Source: Paracoccus binzhouensis
GTDB taxonomy: Bacteria > Pseudomonadota > Alphaproteobacteria > Rhodobacterales > Rhodobacteraceae
Reading direction: 5' to 3'
NCBI RefSeq assembly: GCF_016446475.1
Contig: NZ_JAEHFP010000003.1
Span: forward strand, 40,568 to 104,567
DNA length: 64,000 nt
Shown piece after piece: positions 61,044 to 64,000 of the stretch; the first letter of the stretch is position 1, and every line of letters begins with the position of its first letter. The notes under the pieces were generated by a model that saw only the letters and a list, made by a program, of their open reading frames with translations, was not told where the DNA came from and did not search any database. The translations under genes were made by a program, and so were the position numbers.

Positions 61044-62494
61044 GCGGTGGTCTCCTTCTGGCGGATCGGGCGGATGCCGGCGCCGGCATGGTCGGGATGC
61101 GGCGCGCGGTCCTGCGCCGCCACCCGGTCCAGCGCCTCCAGCAGCGCCGGCGGCATCGGGATGGCGCGGCCCTCGCCGGTATCGACATGCAGCAGCATAT
61201 GCTCGCCGGTCGCGGCCTCGCTGCCGTCCTCGCGCAGGATGACGTGGTGCAGGCGGAAGCGTTTCGCGTCATGGCCCAGCAGCCGGGTCTCGACGGTCAG
61301 CAATTCGCCCGCCTTCACCTCGGCCAGGTGGCGGATATGCGTCTCGACCGTATAGGCCGAGCGGCCCTGCGCCCGGTAATCGGCATCCAGCCCGATATGG
61401 ATCAGGAAGGCGTCCGTCGCATCGCCCAGCACCTGGAGATAGCGGAACTCGGTCATGTGGCCGTTGTAATCGACCCAGCCGCCGGTCACGCGGGCCTGAT
61501 GGATGCGCAGCGGGTAGCCCGTCGCAGGCGCAGGCGCGCGGGCATAGAAGCCGTCCTCCTGCGCGCGCACGGTCTGGCCGACGCCCCAGTCGTTGGCCTT
61601 CAGCGCCTGGAAGATGCCGACCAGGTTGTCGTCGCGGATCCGCTCCAGCTCGCGGATCGAGTGCCGGCCCGACTGCGCGTCGGACTGGCCGGCGATGCGG
61701 TCGATCAGCGCCCCGTCCAGCTCGGGCACGTCCATCAGCTTGGTCCAGGGCCATTTCAGCGCCGGGCCGAACTGGCCCAGGAAATGCCGCATCCCGGCCT
61801 CGCCGCCGGCGATGCGATAGGTCTCGAACAGGCCCATCTGCGCCCAACGCAGGCCGAAGCCGAAGCGGATGATATCGTCGATCTCCTCGGTGGTGGCGAT
61901 GCCGTCATGCACCAGCCACAGCGCCTCGCGCCAGACGGCTTCCAGCAGGCGGTCGCCGATATGGGCGTCGATCTCGCGCGCGATCCGGACCGACTTCATG
62001 CCGATTCCGGTCAGGATCTCGCAGGCGCGATCCGCCGCCTCGCCACCGCCCACGACCTCGACCACCGGCAAAAGGTAGACCGGGTTGAAGGGATGGGCGA
62101 CGAGGATGCGGGCGGGATGTTTCGCCCCCTGCCGCAGCTCGGAGGGCTTGAAGCCCGAGGTCGAGGAGCCGATCAGCGCCATCTCGGGCGCGGCGGCCTC
62201 GATCTCGGCGATGATCCGGTGCTTCAGCTCCAGCCGCTCGGGCACGCTTTCCTGGATATAGTCGGCGTCCCGGACCGCCTCGGCGACCGAGCCGGCCCAG
62301 AGGATGCGCCCCGGCCGGGGCAGCGGCGCCTGGAACAGTTTTTCCCAGGCGCGGGTGGCATTCGCCAGCACCTCGCCGACGATGCGCTGCGCCTCGGGAT
62401 GCGGGTCGTAGACCGCCACGTCATGCCCCGAGAGGATGAAGCGGGCGATCCAGCCGCCGCCGATGACCCCGCCGCCGATTGCCGCGATCTTCAT
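61040..62494 (-). CDS. Carnitine 3-dehydrogenase fused to a thioesterase domain
   Basis: A 484-residue fusion. Residues about 1-320 are an HCDH-fold dehydrogenase: KIAAIGGGVIGGGWIARFIL for NAD, YIQESVPERLELKH, and ILVAHPFNPVYLLPVVEVVGG. Residues about 335-470 are a hot-dog thioesterase (GWVDYNGHMTEFRYLQVLGD). Such fusions oxidise L-carnitine to dehydrocarnitine and hydrolyse betainyl-CoA on the route to glycine betaine. ATG 62494 overlaps the binding-protein stop. The betainyl-CoA synthesis partner (beta-keto acid cleavage enzyme) is not in the window. Confidence 0.92.
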   Translation of the reverse strand: MKIAAIGGGVIGGGWIARFILSGHDVAVYDPHPEAQRIVGEVLANATRAWEKLFQAPLPRPGRILWAGSVAEAVRDADYIQESVPERLELKHRIIAEIEAAAPEMALIGSSTSGFKPSELRQGAKHPARILVAHPFNPVYLLPVVEVVGGGEAADRACEILTGIGMKSVRIAREIDAHIGDRLLEAVWREALWLVHDGIATTEEIDDIIRFGFGLRWAQMGLFETYRIAGGEAGMRHFLGQFGPALKWPWTKLMDVPELDGALIDRIAGQSDAQSGRHSIRELERIRDDNLVGIFQALKANDWGVGQTVRAQEDGFYARAPAPATGYPLRIHQARVTGGWVDYNGHMTEFRYLQVLGDATDAFLIHIGLDADYRAQGRSAYTVETHIRHLAEVKAGELLTVETRLLGHDAKRFRLHHVILREDGSEAATGEHMLLHVDTGEGRAIPMPPALLEALDRVAAQDRAPHPDHAGAGIRPIRQKETTA

Positions 62495-64000
62495 GCCTGC
62501 CACCACCGTTCCACGATCTTCCAGCCGTCGAGGAAGCGGTTCGACGCCACCTCGCCATGCGCCACCTTGTCATTGGCCACGTCGATATAGTTCACGAAGA
62601 TCGGGATGATGGTGCCGCCGTCCTCGGAAACCAGCCCCTGCATCTCGCGATACATCTCGGCGCGCAGGCTGTCGTCCAGCTCGGCCCGCGCCTTCAGCAG
62701 CAACTCGTTGAAGCGCTCGTTGTCCCAGTGGCTCTCGTTCCACTCGGCGCCCCGGGCATAGACCAGGCTGAACATGTCGTCCTCGGTCGGGCGGCCGTTC
62801 CAGTAACTGACGCAGAAGGGCTTCTTCAGCCAGACATTGGACCAATAGCCGTCGTCCGGCTCGCGCTTGACGGCCAGCTCGATCCCGGCCGCCTTGGCCG
62901 ATTGCTGGAACAGCTGCACCATGTCGAGCGCCCCGACCGAGGCCGCGTCCGAGGCGGAAATCTCGACCTTCAGCCCCTCCATGCCGGCCTGTTTCAGGTA
63001 ATGTTTCGCCTTGTCAGGGTCATAGGCCCGCTGCGGCAGGTCGGCGGCAAAGAAGCGGTTCGCCGGCGCGATCGGGCTGTCATTGGCGATCTGGCCATGG
63101 CCGCGCAGCACCTTGTCCAGCACCTCCTGCCGGTCGATGGCGTATTTCAGCGCCAGCCGCAGGTTCGGATCGGTAAAGGGCGCCTGGTCGCAGAACATCG
63201 GCATGGTGTAATGCGCGGTCCCCGTCACCTCGACCAGTTGCAGGCCGGGCCGGCGCTGCAACAGGTGCAGCGTGGCCAGGTCGGGCGAGTTGATGACATC
63301 GACCTCGCCGGTCATCAGCGCGTTCTGCCGGGCGGTGGCGTCGTTGATGGTCAGCAGCACCGCCTCGTCGAACCAGGCGCGGTCGGGCTTCCAGTAATCG
63401 TCGCGGCGCTTCAGGGTGATGCGCACGCCGGGCTCGAAATTCTCCAGCACATAGCCGCCGGTGCCCAGGCCCGACTGCCAGTCCAGCGTGCCGTCCTCGT
63501 CCGCCGGCATGATGACGAAGTGATAATCCGAGGTCAGATAGGCGAAATCGGCATTGCCCGAGGTCAGCTCGAAGACCACGACATTGTCGCCATCGGTGCG
63601 GATCTCCTTGACCTGTTCCAGCGAGCCCTTGGCGCCGGACTTGGTATCGGCACCGCGATGGTGGTCGAAGGACGCGATCACGTCCCGCGCCGTGACCTTG
63701 CGCCCGTCCGAGAAGGTGACGCCGTCCTTCAGCCGGAAGGTCCAGATGCGGGCCTCGGCATCGGGCTCGAACTCGGCCAGTTCGGGCACGGCCTGGCCCT
63801 TGGCGTCAATCTCGACCAGGTTGTTGCAGACCGCCAGCATCGCCGTCACCACCGGCCCCGCGGCATAGGTCGCCGGGTCCAGCGTGTCCGAGGTCGCGCC
63901 GCCCAGATGGCCGATGCGCAGCGTGCCGCCGCGCTTCGCCTCCTGCGCCCGCGCGCCGCGCGGCAGGATCAGCCCCGCCGCCGCCGCGCCCGCCGCGCCG
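62491..64000 (-). CDS. Peptide/nickel-type ABC substrate-binding protein (N-terminus cut by window edge)
   Basis: About 503 residues visible, ending GWKIVERWWQA. The frame is open to the window edge; the first residues seen are the end of a signal peptide (AAAAGLILPRGARAQEAKRG) followed by the mature strand GGTLRIGHLGGATSDTLDPAT. This is an SBP_bac_5 (DppA-like) protein. The block FRLKDGVTFSDGRKVTARDV is typical. It is the first visible gene of the operon and probably binds carnitine or an acylcarnitine, inferred from the next gene. Confidence 0.93.
   Translation of the reverse strand, partial: GAAGAAAAGLILPRGARAQEAKRGGTLRIGHLGGATSDTLDPATYAAGPVVTAMLAVCNNLVEIDAKGQAVPELAEFEPDAEARIWTFRLKDGVTFSDGRKVTARDVIASFDHHRGADTKSGAKGSLEQVKEIRTDGDNVVVFELTSGNADFAYLTSDYHFVIMPADEDGTLDWQSGLGTGGYVLENFEPGVRITLKRRDDYWKPDRAWFDEAVLLTINDATARQNALMTGEVDVINSPDLATLHLLQRRPGLQLVEVTGTAHYTMPMFCDQAPFTDPNLRLALKYAIDRQEVLDKVLRGHGQIANDSPIAPANRFFAADLPQRAYDPDKAKHYLKQAGMEGLKVEISASDAASVGALDMVQLFQQSAKAAGIELAVKREPDDGYWSNVWLKKPFCVSYWNGRPTEDDMFSLVYARGAEWNESHWDNERFNELLLKARAELDDSLRAEMYREMQGLVSEDGGTIIPIFVNYIDVANDKVAHGEVASNRFLDGWKIVERWWQA

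Overview
The window reads as chromosomal DNA of a Paracoccus-like alphaproteobacterium (Rhodobacterales). The support is very high GC with strong GC3 bias, a red-type (form IC) RuBisCO operon with CbbX, a minCDE operon, a Hint-domain protein and the GC-rich intergenic hairpin element typical of this group. I see no tRNA, rRNA, CRISPR array, prophage or insertion sequence. About 57 protein genes are supported; the first and the last run off the window edges.

Layout: 0-3.2 kb holds an amino-acid-type ABC binding protein, a divergent LysR gene and an orphan nucleotidyltransferase-fold gene whose promoter is bracketed by two identically built palindromes. 3.4-5.2 kb is minCDE. 5.5-9.7 kb is a class Ib ribonucleotide reductase operon (nrdHIEF) behind a cobalamin riboswitch and two candidate NrdR boxes, so the cobalamin-independent enzyme should be switched down when B12 is plentiful. 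9.7-10.6 kb is a stand-alone LigD polymerase domain. 10.6-19.5 kb is the Calvin cycle regulon: cbbR, then divergent cbbFPTALSX. 19.6-24.2 kb holds an L-2-hydroxyglutarate-oxidase-like gene and a putrescine-type glutamylation pair (puuA/puuB-like) facing a GntR regulator.

24.3-27.9 kb has a His-rich secreted protein, a Hint protein, ychF and trpA. 28.0-34.2 kb looks like a quinone/electrophile detoxification island: a GST, an MhqO-MhqD fusion, an FMN-dependent reductase, a second MhqO, a LysR regulator and an LLM flavoenzyme. 34.3-41.0 kb is a potassium region: a KefB-type antiporter, a HutD/Ves protein, kdpE, a short KdpD and kup. No kdpFABC lies in the window, and a KdpE-box-like sequence sits in front of kup.

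41.0-48.2 kb is an oxoproline-type cluster: a biotin carboxylase/BCCP protein, a PxpB-PxpC fusion, a DUF1445 protein, PxpA, an NRAMP-fold transporter without the metal-binding motifs, and a GntR regulator. Together these genes hold all the parts of a urea-carboxylase-like biotin enzyme, and this is the best candidate for undescribed chemistry here. 48.3-56.7 kb is mixed: an HPP/CBS membrane protein, two glycosyltransferases, a Gfo/Idh-epimerase fusion, an AmiS/UreI-type channel, an SGNH-like protein and a DUF475 membrane protein. 56.8-64 kb is a carnitine catabolism operon: a peptide-type ABC importer, a carnitine 3-dehydrogenase/thioesterase fusion and an esterase.
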